Under the pieces are notes generated by a model that saw only the letters and a program-made list of their open reading frames with translations, did no database searches and was not told the DNA's origin. Source: Thermus arciformis (GTDB taxonomy: Bacteria > Deinococcota > Deinococci > Deinococcales > Thermaceae). From it: DNA of 62,818 nt. Of the stretch, positions 1 to 8,079 are shown in pieces (the first letter of the stretch is position 1; every line of letters begins with the position of its first letter). Location of the stretch: assembly GCF_900102145.1 (NCBI RefSeq), contig NZ_FNBC01000011.1:1-62818 (forward strand). Direction: 5' to 3'. The translations under genes and the position numbers were made by a program.

Positions 1-156
1 GCTGGCTATGGAGCCGAGGGAAAGAGCGAGTCTGGGGCCGCTTGTGGTGCGGGCGGTGACCAGAGCCATCACCAGGGCGGCCAGGAAGGTGAGGCGCCTG
101 AGGTCGGCCTTCCAGTATCGCTTCAAGGCGTTGATGAGTGGGGTAAGCTGTTCCAT
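1..156 (-). CDS. Transposase, N-terminal fragment (runs off window)
   Basis: The minus strand is open from an ATG at 156 to the window edge, giving about 52 residues beginning MEQLTPLINALKRYWKADL. A strong ribosome-binding site (AGGAGGTGG) lies just upstream on the minus strand. The basic, helical start followed by a hydrophobic helix resembles the N-terminus of DDE transposases of the IS4/IS701 type, but too little is present to name the family. The next 100 bases before the ABC exporter gene hold no gene, which fits the end of an insertion element. Only the start of the gene is in the window, so intactness cannot be judged. Confidence 0.5.
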   Translation of the reverse strand, partial: MEQLTPLINALKRYWKADLRRLTFLAALVMALVTARTTSGPRLALSLGSIAS

Positions 157-176
157 GGGGACCACCTCCTATGGGT

Positions 177-260
177 ACCTGCCCATCCACGTGGGCGCAG
201 GTCCATCCTAAAGGGGTGGTCCCACGTTTTGACGTGTACTGAGCCCCCGTACACAGACTC
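177..260. mobile_element. Probable end of the insertion element
   Basis: Between the transposase start and the exporter gene there is an imperfect hairpin (ACCTGC at 177-182 pairing with GCAGGT at 197-202) in the transposase leader, and further out a short inverted pair TGTAC/GTACA around 235-254. These are the kinds of sequence found at insertion-sequence ends. I could not identify the exact terminal repeat or a target duplication because the other end lies outside the window. Confidence 0.3.
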
Positions 261-273
261 TTACACATAACTC

Positions 274-2079
274 TTGACACGACCCGTCCGCAGGAGGTGG
301 TTGGGGCTGGGTAAAAGACCCCTTTGGTACTTGCTGCTCCCTGCGTTGCGGCACATCTTCCGCGCAAGCCCCAGGGAGAGCGCCCTTTTGCTTGGGCTCC
401 TGGCCCTGGGAGGGCTTGTGCCAGTGGCGGTTCTGGGCTTCACCCGTGCCCTGGTGGACCAGCTGGCGACCACACTGGGGGGTAGCCCCTTTACCCCAAC
501 CCTCCTTTGGCCGCTGGTGGGGTTAGCGCTGGCTTTTGGCCTGGACTTCCTCCTCACCCCTTGGGTGGCCTACCTGCAAGGTTCGGTGAACGAAAAGCTC
601 ACCGCTCGGGTTCACCTGCTCCTCATGGAGAAGGTGGCCGGCACGCCGGACCTGACCCCCTTTGAGGATCCCCGCTTTCACGATGAGCTTCAGGTGCTAC
701 GCGACCAGGCCCCTTACCAGCCCCTCAACCTGCTGGTTTTCCTGGGCAACGCTTTCCGGGAGGTCCTCGCCGCTCTCGGGGTTCTTCTCCTGCTATTTGG
801 GCTGGCGCCTTTCTTCCCCTTACTCCTGCTTTTGGCCACCCTGCCCCAAGCCTGGCTCACCTTTCGGCTCCAGAAGGGGGTGTGGGAGGCCCTACTCTTC
901 GGGGCCCCCGAGGCCCGGCGAATGCGCTATTTCGCCGAGGTGCTCTTGAGCCCCGAGACTGCCAAAGAGGTGCGGTTATTCGGTCTTTTGCCCTTCTTCC
1001 GCAGACGTTACCTCGAGGCCTTCCATAGCCTTTACCAAAGCCTGCGCCGTGCTCGAGGCCGCCAGGCCCTAGGGACCAGCCTGCTGGTGCTACTGAGCGC
1101 CCTTTTCACGGCTCTTGCCCTCTTCTTGGGGCTGCGCCAGACCCTCTTGGGAGGGAGCCTGGGCAGTCTGGTGCTCCTCTTGCAGTCGGTGGGAAGCCTC
1201 CAGCAAAACCTCTACGCCCTAGTCCAGGACGGGGGCATGCTGTACGAAAGCCTGTTGTACTTTGAAAAGCTGGAAAGCTTCCTAGCCAGGCCCGCTTCCA
1301 TGGCGGAGACTGGCCCGGGCAGGAAGGTCCAGGGTTTTGAGGAGATCCGGTTTGAAGGGGTGGGGTTCTGCTACCCCAACGGAAAGCGGGCGCTTGCGGG
1401 AGTCTCCTTTGCCCTCCGACGGGGGGAGCGCCTGGCTTTGGTGGGGGAAAACGGGGCGGGCAAGACCACCCTGGTAAAGCTCCTCCTCCGCTTCTACGAC
1501 CCCACGGAGGGCCGCATCCTGGTGGACGGGATTGACCTCCGGGAAATAGACCTGAAGGCCTGGCGCGCCCTCATCGCCGCAGTCTTCCAGGACTTTGGCC
1601 GCTACGCCCTAACCCTCGAGGAAAACGTCGCCCTTTCCGACCCGGACGTGAAGCCCGACCCTAACCGTGTCGCAGAGGCCTTACGCTTAGGCGGGGCCTG
1701 GGAGCTCCTCCAGCGGCTTGGCCCCCAGGCCCTCCTGTCCAAGGCCTTTGGCGGCACAGAGCTTTCCCTGGGGGAGTGGCAACGAGTCGCCCTCTCGCGG
1801 GCCTTCTTCCGCAAGGCCAAGCTTTTGGTCTTGGACGAGCCTACGGCCTCGCTGGATCCCAAAGAGGAGGCCCACCTCTACAGGCGCTTCGCCGAGATGG
1901 CCGGGGGTAAGACGGTCATCCTCATCACCCACCGCCTGGGTTCGGTACGCATGGCGGACCGGATCCTCGTCCTCCAGGAAGGCCGGTTGGTGGAGGAAGG
2001 GACCCATGAGGAGTTGTTGCGGAGGAAGGGCGCCTACGCCGAGCTTTGGCGGCTCCAGGCCCAACTTTACGAAACCTGA
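274..2079 (+). CDS. ABC exporter, fused membrane and ATPase domains
   Basis: A 601-aa half-transporter of the type IV exporter fold: six hydrophobic segments in the first ~310 residues, then an ATPase domain with Walker A GENGAGKTT (about residue 390), signature LSLGE (about 497) and Walker B LLVLDEPTASLD followed by the H-loop (ITHR). It should dimerise and export a lipid, peptide or drug; the substrate cannot be read from sequence. The signature departs from the usual LSGGQ. The start is uncertain: TTG 274 gives the longest form, while an AGGAGG at 292-297 suggests a start near 301-307. The gene lies directly beside the insertion-element end, so its native promoter may have been displaced. 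Confidence 0.8.
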   Translation: MTRPVRRRWLGLGKRPLWYLLLPALRHIFRASPRESALLLGLLALGGLVPVAVLGFTRALVDQLATTLGGSPFTPTLLWPLVGLALAFGLDFLLTPWVAYLQGSVNEKLTARVHLLLMEKVAGTPDLTPFEDPRFHDELQVLRDQAPYQPLNLLVFLGNAFREVLAALGVLLLLFGLAPFFPLLLLLATLPQAWLTFRLQKGVWEALLFGAPEARRMRYFAEVLLSPETAKEVRLFGLLPFFRRRYLEAFHSLYQSLRRARGRQALGTSLLVLLSALFTALALFLGLRQTLLGGSLGSLVLLLQSVGSLQQNLYALVQDGGMLYESLLYFEKLESFLARPASMAETGPGRKVQGFEEIRFEGVGFCYPNGKRALAGVSFALRRGERLALVGENGAGKTTLVKLLLRFYDPTEGRILVDGIDLREIDLKAWRALIAAVFQDFGRYALTLEENVALSDPDVKPDPNRVAEALRLGGAWELLQRLGPQALLSKAFGGTELSLGEWQRVALSRAFFRKAKLLVLDEPTASLDPKEEAHLYRRFAEMAGGKTVILITHRLGSVRMADRILVLQEGRLVEEGTHEELLRRKGAYAELWRLQAQLYET

Positions 2080-2157
2080 GGGGATCTTGACCGGGGTGAG
2101 GCTTCCCCTTCCCCCTGGGCGCGGTCCCCTTCCTGGGCAAGGCGTAAACTCAAGGGC

Positions 2158-3534
2158 GTGGACAAGCTGGAAGCCCTAAAGCGCCTCTTCCCGGGGAAGG
2201 TGGACCTCTCGGAAAGCGAGCGCCTGCGCCACGGGAGGGACGAGGGCTATCCCGAGGCGAGGCCCGTTCTGGCCGTGGTCTACCCCGAGGGCGTGGAAGA
2301 CGTGCAGAAGGCCCTCCAGTGGGCCCGGGCGTGGGGCGTGGCCGTGATCCCCTTCGGGGCGGGGACGAGCCTCGAGGGCCACCTCTACCCCGTCAGGGAG
2401 GCCATCAGCCTGGACCTGAGCCGGATGAACCGGGTCCTGGAGGTGAGGCCCCAGGACTTCCTTTGCGTGGTGGAGCCCGGCCTCACCCGCAAGGCCTTAA
2501 ACGAGGCCCTGAAGGGCACGGGCCTCTTCTTCCCCGTGGACCCGGGGGCGGACGCTTCTTTAGGAGGCATGGCGGCCACGAACGCCAGCGGCACCACCAC
2601 GGTGCGCTACGGGGGGATGCGGCAAAACGTCCTGGCGCTCCAGGTGGTCCTGGCAAGCGGCGAGGTCTTAGAGCTCGGGCGGGGCGTGCGCAAGACCTCC
2701 GCAGGCTACGACCTCAAGGACCTCTTCATCGGAAGCGAGGGCACCTTAGGGGTCATCACCCGCCTCACCCTTAGGCTCCACCCCCTCCCCGAGCACGTCC
2801 ACACCCTAAGGGTCTTCTTCCCCGGGGTGGAGGAGGCGGCGGAGGCGAGCTACCGGGTCATGGCCTCGGGGCTTCCCGTGGCAAGGCTTGAGCTTCTGGA
2901 CGAGCTCGCCATGCGGGCGCTGAACCGGTACCTAAAGGCGGGCTTCCCCGAGCGCCCGGCCCTCTTCCTGGAGTTCCACGCCTCCACCAAGGAGGCCCTG
3001 GAGGCGGAGAGGGCCCTCGCCCTGGAGCTCGTGCGGGAGGCGGGGGCCCTCGAGGTGGAGGCGGCCAAAACGGAGGAGGAGAGGCGCCGCCAGTGGGAGG
3101 CCCGGCACCAGGCCTACTGGGCCTTGGTCCACCTCTTCCCCGGCCACCGCTTCGTGATCACCGACACCGCCGTCCCCCTCTCCCGGCTTCCCGAGATGGT
3201 GCGCTTCGCCCAAGGGCTCCTAGGGGAGATGGGCCTCACCGGGAACATCCTGGGCCACGTGGGGGACGGGAACTTCCACACCCTGGTCCCCACTCTCCCC
3301 GAGGACTACCCCAAGGCCGAGGCCTACGCGGAAAGGCTCGTGGAAAAGGCCCTGGAGCTTGGGGGCACCTGCACCGCCGAGCACGGGGTGGGCCTCAGGA
3401 AAAAGAAGTTCCTCCCCAAGGAGCATGGGGCTTCTTTAGATTGGATGCGAAAGATCAAGGCCCTCCTGGACCCCGAGGGCCTCCTGAACCCGGGCAAGGT
3501 GCTTGACATAAGCTCCCCTTCCGGCTATAGTTAA
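2158..3534 (+). CDS. glcD: FAD-linked oxidase, glycolate oxidase GlcD type
   Basis: 458 aa with the vanillyl-alcohol-oxidase fold: N-terminal FAD-binding half (FGAGTSLEGH at about 65-74, then LGGMAATNASGTTT) and a C-terminal oxidase half (LGHVGDGNFHT at about 363 and TAEHGVGL at about 405). The family oxidises 2-hydroxy acids such as glycolate or D-lactate. The partner subunits GlcE and GlcF are not adjacent, so it may act alone or as a D-lactate dehydrogenase. A -10-like TAAACT lies 13 bases before the GTG, supporting a leaderless start there. The last codons of the gene overlap the promoter of the following tRNA. Confidence 0.85.
   Translation: MDKLEALKRLFPGKVDLSESERLRHGRDEGYPEARPVLAVVYPEGVEDVQKALQWARAWGVAVIPFGAGTSLEGHLYPVREAISLDLSRMNRVLEVRPQDFLCVVEPGLTRKALNEALKGTGLFFPVDPGADASLGGMAATNASGTTTVRYGGMRQNVLALQVVLASGEVLELGRGVRKTSAGYDLKDLFIGSEGTLGVITRLTLRLHPLPEHVHTLRVFFPGVEEAAEASYRVMASGLPVARLELLDELAMRALNRYLKAGFPERPALFLEFHASTKEALEAERALALELVREAGALEVEAAKTEEERRRQWEARHQAYWALVHLFPGHRFVITDTAVPLSRLPEMVRFAQGLLGEMGLTGNILGHVGDGNFHTLVPTLPEDYPKAEAYAERLVEKALELGGTCTAEHGVGLRKKKFLPKEHGASLDWMRKIKALLDPEGLLNPGKVLDISSPSGYS
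3503..3531 (+). promoter_or_regulatory. Sigma-A promoter of the initiator tRNA gene
   Basis: TTGACA at 3503-3508 and TATAGT at 3526-3531 are separated by exactly 17 bases, a near-consensus promoter. The mature tRNA begins 13 bases after the -10 element. The promoter lies wholly inside the last codons of the glcD-like gene. Confidence 0.85.
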
Positions 3535-3543
3535 GGATGGCGA

Positions 3544-3620
<77 letters not shown>

Positions 3621-3626
3621 AACCCT

Positions 3627-3655
3627 CCCCCGGGCACTTTAGGCCCGGGGGTTTT
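3627..3655 (+). terminator. Rho-independent terminator of tRNA-fMet
   Basis: A 9-bp perfect GC stem (CCCCCGGGC 3627-3635 with GCCCGGGGG 3643-3651), 7-base loop and a TTTT tail at 3652-3655. Confidence 0.9.
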
Positions 3656-3671
3656 GCCCTAGGCTGAGGGC

Positions 3672-3911
3672 ATGGACTGGGAGGAGCGGGAAAACCCCAA
3701 ACGGCTCGTCAAGACCTTCGCCTTCAGGAACTTCCGGGAGGCCCTGGACTTCGCCCACCGGGTGGGGGAGCTCGCCGAACGGGAGAACCACCACCCCCGC
3801 CTCACGGTGGAGTGGGGGAAGGTCACGGTGGAGTGGTGGACCCACACGGCGGGCGGGGTCACGGAGAAGGACCGGGAGATGGCCCGCCTCACCGAGGCCC
3901 TCCTGGGGTAG
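3672..3911 (+). CDS. phhB: Pterin-4a-carbinolamine dehydratase
   Basis: 79 aa, a complete small dehydratase. The family motif is visible as E-R-E-N-H-H-P at about residues 36-42 followed by W and the second active-site stretch WWTHTAGGVTEKD at about 56-68. These enzymes dehydrate 4a-hydroxytetrahydrobiopterin; in bacteria without aromatic amino acid hydroxylase they may act in molybdopterin or other pterin metabolism. A -10-like TAGGCT (3660-3665) lies 12 bases before the ATG and overlaps the tail region of the tRNA terminator. It begins a plus-strand gene run ending with mutM. Confidence 0.92.
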   Translation: MDWEERENPKRLVKTFAFRNFREALDFAHRVGELAERENHHPRLTVEWGKVTVEWWTHTAGGVTEKDREMARLTEALLG

Positions 3912-3922
3912 CCTGAAGGGGT

Positions 3923-4300
3923 ATGGAGGCGCGGACCCTAGAGCTCGTCTTCCCCGAGCACACCAACCCCCTGGGGGCCGCCTTTGGCGGCTTCGTCCTT
4001 GGGCTCATGGACAAGGTGGGCTCCTACGCCGCCGCCCGGAGGGCCAAGAAGCCCGTGGTCACCGTGGCGGTGGGGAGCGTGGAGTTCAAGGTGCCCATCC
4101 GCACCGGGGACCTCCTGGAGGTGGTGGCCCGGGTGGTGCGGGTGGGGCGCACCTCCCTCACCGTGGAGGTGGAGGTCTACAAGGAGCGCTTCGGGGAGGA
4201 GAACGGCCGGGTGCTCGCCACCAAGGGGACCCTCACCTACGTGGCGGTGAACGAGAAGGGAGAACCGGTGCCGGTGGAGGCCCATGCGGGTGCTGATTGA
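3923..4300 (+). CDS. Acyl-CoA thioesterase, hotdog fold
   Basis: 125 aa, the length of YciA/BACH-type single hotdog thioesterases. The early stretch FPEHTNPLGAAFGGFVLGLMD contains the N-x-x-G-x-x-F-G-G-x-x-L-x-x-x-D active-site pattern of the family (Asn 15, Asp 30). The enzyme should hydrolyse acyl-CoA to free acid and CoA in the cytosol; chain-length preference cannot be read. It starts 11 bases after the pterin dehydratase stop. That TAG stop begins a TAGCCT -10-like hexamer, so it may also have its own transcript. It overlaps the next gene by 17 bases. Confidence 0.88.
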   Translation: MEARTLELVFPEHTNPLGAAFGGFVLGLMDKVGSYAAARRAKKPVVTVAVGSVEFKVPIRTGDLLEVVARVVRVGRTSLTVEVEVYKERFGEENGRVLATKGTLTYVAVNEKGEPVPVEAHAGAD

Positions 4301-4595
4301 CGGGGCCTGCCCCCTCTGCCGGGCCCTGGGGCGGGGCCTGAAGGCCTTGGACCTCGGGGGCACCCTCCGGGTGGAAGCCCTTCAGGAAGCCCGGGACCTC
4401 CCCCAGGCGGAACTCCTCCAGGCCCTCCACGTCCTGGAGGGGAAAAGGGCCCACCGGGGCTACGCCGCCCTTTTGGCCCTGGCCCGGAGGCTTCCCCTCC
4501 TCTGGCCCCTTTACCCTTTCCTTCTCCTCCTCGTCCCCTTCGGGGTGGGCGAGGGGCTTTACCGCTTCTTGGCCCAAAGGAGGCGGCGTGCCTGA
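4284..4595 (+). CDS. DCC-family thiol-disulfide oxidoreductase-like protein (DUF393)
   Basis: 103 aa beginning MRVLIDGACPLCRALGR, with the D-G-x-C-x-x-C motif of the DCC (DUF393) family at residues 6-12, a cysteine pair as in thioredoxin-like proteins. The C-terminal third has a hydrophobic segment (LLWPLYPFLLLLVPFGVG, about 73-90) and a basic tail (QRRRRA), suggesting membrane contact. It overlaps the thioesterase by 17 bases and mutM by 8 bases, so the three are translationally coupled. The family's substrate is not established. Confidence 0.8.
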   Translation: MRVLIDGACPLCRALGRGLKALDLGGTLRVEALQEARDLPQAELLQALHVLEGKRAHRGYAALLALARRLPLLWPLYPFLLLLVPFGVGEGLYRFLAQRRRRA

Positions 4596-5382
4596 GCTCC
4601 CCGAGGTGGAGACCACGAGGCGGAGGCTCCTCCCCCTCCTCCTGGGGGAGCGCCTCCTGGAGGTCCGCCACCAGGACCACCTGCGCTACCGCCACACGGA
4701 GCGGGCGGCGGGCAGGCGGATAGAGGGGGTGGAGAGGCGGGGGAAGTTCCTCCTCCTCCCCCTCTCCGGGGGCCTGGAGCTGGTGCTCCACCTGGGGATG
4801 ACCGGGGGGTTTCGCCTCGAGCCCACCCCCCACACCCGGGCCCGCTTCCTCCTGGAGGGCCGAACCCTCCACTTCCACGACCCCCGGCGCTTCGGGCGCA
4901 TCTGGGTGGTGGAGCGGGGGGACTACCGGGAGATCCCCCTCCTCCTCCGCCTCGGCCCCGAGCCCCTCTCGGAGGCCTTCGCCTTCCCCGAGTTCTTCCG
5001 GGGGCTGAAGGAAAGCTCAAGACCCCTCAAGGCCCTCCTCCTGGACCAGACTTTGGCCGCCGGGGTGGGGAACATCTACGCCGACGAGGCCCTCTTCCGG
5101 GCGGGGCTTTCCCCCTTGCGCCGGGGGAAGGAGGTGGGGGAGGAGGAGGCGAGGAGGCTCTTCCAGGCCCTCCGCGAGGTCCTCTCCGAGGCGGTGGCCC
5201 TTGGGGGGAGCACCCTTTCCGACCGCACCTACCGGCAGCCCGACGGCCTCCCTGGGGGCTTCCAGGAGCGCCACGCCGTCTACGGCCGGGCGGGCCTCCC
5301 CTGCCCCCGGTGTGGCCACCCCGTGGAAAGGCGGGTGGTGGCGGGCCGGAGCACCCACTTCTGCCCCCGGTGCCAGGGGTGA
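4588..5382 (+). CDS. mutM: Formamidopyrimidine-DNA glycosylase (Fpg/MutM)
   Basis: 264 aa base-excision repair enzyme removing 8-oxoguanine and other oxidised purines and cutting the abasic strand. The start is GTG 4588 because cleaving Met exposes the catalytic Pro2 followed by Glu3 (M-PELPEVETT). The conserved Lys is in RRGKFLLL (about 53). The helix-two-turn-helix contains AAGVGNIYADEALF, and a C-terminal zinc finger has C-x2-C ... C-x2-C (CPRC and CPRCQG). It overlaps the DUF393 gene by 8 bases and converges on thiP. Confidence 0.96.
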   Translation: MPELPEVETTRRRLLPLLLGERLLEVRHQDHLRYRHTERAAGRRIEGVERRGKFLLLPLSGGLELVLHLGMTGGFRLEPTPHTRARFLLEGRTLHFHDPRRFGRIWVVERGDYREIPLLLRLGPEPLSEAFAFPEFFRGLKESSRPLKALLLDQTLAAGVGNIYADEALFRAGLSPLRRGKEVGEEEARRLFQALREVLSEAVALGGSTLSDRTYRQPDGLPGGFQERHAVYGRAGLPCPRCGHPVERRVVAGRSTHFCPRCQG

Positions 5383-5417
5383 TGGGTGCCCGTAGGGAGA
5401 AGCCTCTTTTGGGGTAC

Positions 5418-6905
5418 TTAGCGGAAGCCCCCCCGGCCCCGGTCCAAGAGGTAGAAGAGGGCGGTGGAAAGGAAGGCGAGGAGGGCGGAAAGGGCCAGGG
5501 CCTCCCGGTAGGGCCCCTCTCCGGGCCTTCCCAGGCGCTCGTAGATGGCCAGGGTGAGGGTGGTCCACTCGGGCCGCCACAGGACGAGGCTCGCCCCGAA
5601 CTCGCCCAAAAGGGCGGAAAGGGCCAGGGCGCTTCCCGAGGCCAGGGCGGGGAGGAGGAGGGGAAGCTCCACCCGGAGGAAGGCGCGAAGAGGCGTGGCC
5701 CCCAGGACCCTGGCCGCCTCGAGGAGGCTTGGGGGGAGGCTCCTTAGGGCCGGGAGGAGGGCCCGGGCCAAAAGGGGGTAGGCCAGGAGGGCGTAGGCCC
5801 CCAGGAGGAGGGGGAGGGAGCCCCGAAGCCCGGGGTAGGCCAGAAGGTAGCCCAGGCCCACGGCCACCGGGCTCACCATGAGGGGGAGGAGGCCCAAGAG
5901 GTCCAAGCCCGGGCTCCCCCGGGCCGCCACCCCGTAGGCCACCCCCAGGGGCAGGGCGAGGAGAAAGGCCAGGAGGGCGAAGCGGAGGCTGTTGCCCAGG
6001 GCCTGGGGAAGGGGGGTGAAGTCCTGGGAGCCCCAGGCCTGGGCCAGGGCCTCGAGGCGCACCTCCGCGAGGAGGGCGAAGAGGGGGGCGTAAAGGAGGA
6101 GGAACAAGGCCCCCATCCCCAAGGCCAAGGCCCAGGGGCGCCGGGAGGGGAGGAGCCTGGAAGGCCCCAGGGGATAGGCGGGAACCCTCAGGTAGAGCCA
6201 GGCCAAAAGGCCCAGGGTCAAAAGCTCCAGGAGCATGAGGCCGCTGGCCTCGGCGAAGGCCAGGCGCTGGGCGAGGAGGGTGTAGACCTCCACCTCGAGG
6301 GTGGCGTACCTGGGCCCCCCCAGGAGGAGGGGAACGCCGAAGGCGGAAAAGGTGTAGAGGAAGACGAGGAGCCCCGCGGAGGCCAGGGCGGGGAGGAGGA
6401 GGGGAAGCCCCACCCGGAGGAAGGCGCGAAGGGGCGTGGCCCCTAAGACCCTGGCCGCCCCCATGGGGCCCTCCAGGCGCAGGGCCACGGGGAGGAGGAC
6501 GCGGAGGGCCAGCCCCAGGTTGTAGAAGAGGGCGGCGAGGAGAAGGAGGGCCTTCGTGCCGTAGAGGTCCACCCCCAAGACCCCCCTGGGCCCCAGGAGG
6601 GCCAAAAACCCCAAGGCCACCACCGGGGTAGGAAGGACGAAGGGCAAGGTGGCCAAGGCGAGGAAGCCCTCCCTAAAGGGAAAGCGCCTTCGGAAGAGGA
6701 AGGCCAGGGGAAGGGCCAAGAGGAGGGTGAGGAGGGCGGAAAGGAAGCCGTACTCCAGGCTCCACAGGTAGCGCCCCCAGTAGTAGGGGTTGGTGAGGGC
6801 CCGGGAAAACCCCTCCCCTACCCCCAGGGCCAGGATCCGCCCAAAGGGGTAGAAGAGGGCCAGGCCCAGGAAGAGGAGGAGGAACCCCCCCGCCAGCCGG
6901 ACCAC
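5418..6905 (-). CDS. thiP: Thiamine ABC transporter permease ThiP
   Basis: 495 aa with about 12 hydrophobic segments in two homologous halves, the double-permease layout of ThiP/FbpB-type importers. Each half has an ATPase-contact (EAA) loop reading GATPLRAFLRV, at about residues 156-166 and 403-413. Directly downstream of a thiamine-binding protein gene and a TPP riboswitch, so thiamine or a derivative is the likely substrate. The two EAA-loop regions are nearly identical at DNA level over 81 bp. No gene for the ATPase ThiQ follows; the next gene, mutM, converges from the other strand. Confidence 0.9.
   Translation of the reverse strand: MVRLAGGFLLLFLGLALFYPFGRILALGVGEGFSRALTNPYYWGRYLWSLEYGFLSALLTLLLALPLAFLFRRRFPFREGFLALATLPFVLPTPVVALGFLALLGPRGVLGVDLYGTKALLLLAALFYNLGLALRVLLPVALRLEGPMGAARVLGATPLRAFLRVGLPLLLPALASAGLLVFLYTFSAFGVPLLLGGPRYATLEVEVYTLLAQRLAFAEASGLMLLELLTLGLLAWLYLRVPAYPLGPSRLLPSRRPWALALGMGALFLLLYAPLFALLAEVRLEALAQAWGSQDFTPLPQALGNSLRFALLAFLLALPLGVAYGVAARGSPGLDLLGLLPLMVSPVAVGLGYLLAYPGLRGSLPLLLGAYALLAYPLLARALLPALRSLPPSLLEAARVLGATPLRAFLRVELPLLLPALASGSALALSALLGEFGASLVLWRPEWTTLTLAIYERLGRPGEGPYREALALSALLAFLSTALFYLLDRGRGGFR
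5638..6459. repeat. Internal direct repeat within thiP
   Basis: About 81 bp at 5638-5718 recur at 6379-6459 with only a few mismatches, 741 bp apart. Both copies encode the EAA loop region of one permease half. The span given covers both copies. Confidence 0.85.
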
Positions 6906-6906
6906 C

Positions 6907-7941
6907 CTACCGCCTCGCCCGGCGCACCGCCTCGGGGCTTTGCCCCTGCAGGACCACCTTGGTCCACTCCTCTATCCAGCGCTCCCGGTTTTGCGCCATG
7001 ACCTTGGGGTCCAGGCGCACGCTCCCCAAAGGCTCAGGGGCGAAGCGGAAGACCTCGGGGAGCCGGGCGTCCCGGCGGGCGGGGTACATCCACATCTCCG
7101 TGGGCAGGTTCTCCTGCACGGGCTTGGAGAGGAACCAGTCCACCACCTTCCTCGCCCCCTCCAGGTTCTTGGTGCCCTTCAGGATGCCCACGAACTCCAC
7201 CTGGAAGAAGGCGAGCTCCGGGAAGAGGTTGCCCGTGGGCGGCTCCTTGTACTTGCCCTCGGAGTAGTAGACCTCGGCGGCGGGGGAGGTGGCGTAGGAG
7301 ACCACCAGGGGGCGGTCCCCCTTGTAGAGGCTGAAGTGGGTGTAGTAGGCCTCGCTCCAGCCCTTGGCCACCCGCACCCCGCCGTCGCGGAGCCTCGCCC
7401 AGAAGTCCAGGTACCCGTCCTCCCCGAAGCGGGCCACCGTGGCCATGAGGAAGGCGAGCCCCGGGGAGCTGGTGGCGGGGTTTTGCACCACCAGAAGCCT
7501 GGCGTACTCGGGCCGGGCCAGGTCCTGGGGGGTCTTGGGGAGGGGTCTTTCCCGGAAGAAGGCCCTGTCGTAGTTCAGGCTCACCCAGCCGTAGTCCACG
7601 GGAAGGGCCCGGAAGGTGGGGTCCAGGAGGAGGGTGGCCTTGAGGTTACGGACCTCCGGGCTCCGGTAGGGGAGGAGAACGTCGGCCTCGAGGGCCCGGG
7701 AGAGGAAGGTGTTGTCCACCCCGTAGATCACGTCGGCGATGGGGGCCCCCTTGGTGAGGATGGCCCGGTTCAGGACCTCCCCGGCGTCCCCGGCCTTGAG
7801 GAACCGGAGCTTTAAGCCCGTATCCCGCTCAAACCGGGCGATGAGCCCCTTGTCCAGGGAGAAGCTCTCGTGGGTGAGGACGGTGATCTCCTGGGCAAAG
7901 CCGAAGGCCAAGGCCACCGCAAAGACCAAAAGGCGCAACAT
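6907..7941 (-). CDS. thiB: Thiamine ABC transporter substrate-binding protein ThiB
   Basis: 344 aa with a Sec signal peptide (MLRLLVFAVALAFGFAQ, cleavage near 16-17) and a type II periplasmic binding fold. The start EITVLTHESF, then DVIYGVDNTFLSRA, resembles ThiB/TbpA. It delivers thiamine, TMP or TPP to ThiP across the cell envelope. Its stop is one base from the thiP start, so the two are co-translated. Expression should be switched off by TPP through the riboswitch at 7983-8062; a hairpin carrying the ribosome-binding site lies directly before the ATG. Confidence 0.93.
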   Translation of the reverse strand: MLRLLVFAVALAFGFAQEITVLTHESFSLDKGLIARFERDTGLKLRFLKAGDAGEVLNRAILTKGAPIADVIYGVDNTFLSRALEADVLLPYRSPEVRNLKATLLLDPTFRALPVDYGWVSLNYDRAFFRERPLPKTPQDLARPEYARLLVVQNPATSSPGLAFLMATVARFGEDGYLDFWARLRDGGVRVAKGWSEAYYTHFSLYKGDRPLVVSYATSPAAEVYYSEGKYKEPPTGNLFPELAFFQVEFVGILKGTKNLEGARKVVDWFLSKPVQENLPTEMWMYPARRDARLPEVFRFAPEPLGSVRLDPKVMAQNRERWIEEWTKVVLQGQSPEAVRRARR

Positions 7942-7983
7942 AAAAACCCCCTGCCACCGGGGTTCGCGGAAAGCTTCCTTTCC
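7942..7983 (-). promoter_or_regulatory. Expression platform of the TPP riboswitch
   Basis: Read on the minus strand, two hairpins separate the aptamer from thiB: GGAAAG-GAAG-CTTTCC (7968-7983) and CCCC-GGTGGCAG-GGGG (7947-7962), the latter followed by five Ts and then the ATG. The second hairpin buries the G-rich ribosome-binding site and also resembles a terminator, so control could be at either level. Confidence 0.6.
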
Positions 7984-8062
7984 GTCACCTTCCCTACGCC
8001 GGCATTACCCGGATCAGGTTCCAAGGGTATCTCTCAGCCCTTTTTGGGCACCCCCGGTGACG
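7983..8062 (-). ncRNA. TPP riboswitch (THI element)
   Basis: On the minus strand a closing stem CGTCACC/GGTGACG (8056-8062 and 7983-7989) encloses the invariant CTGAGA (8032-8037) and the ACCTGATCC...GGTAATGCC...GGGAAGG segment of thiamine pyrophosphate riboswitches. It lies upstream of thiB-thiP, the expected position for feedback control of thiamine uptake. Confidence 0.95.
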
Positions 8063-8079
8063 CCCTAAGCTTAGCACCC

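Noticed and set aside
2080-2157. TTGACC at 2088 as the -35 of a glcD promoter
   Set aside because: No -10 at a suitable distance; the TAAACT at 2145 is too far from it.
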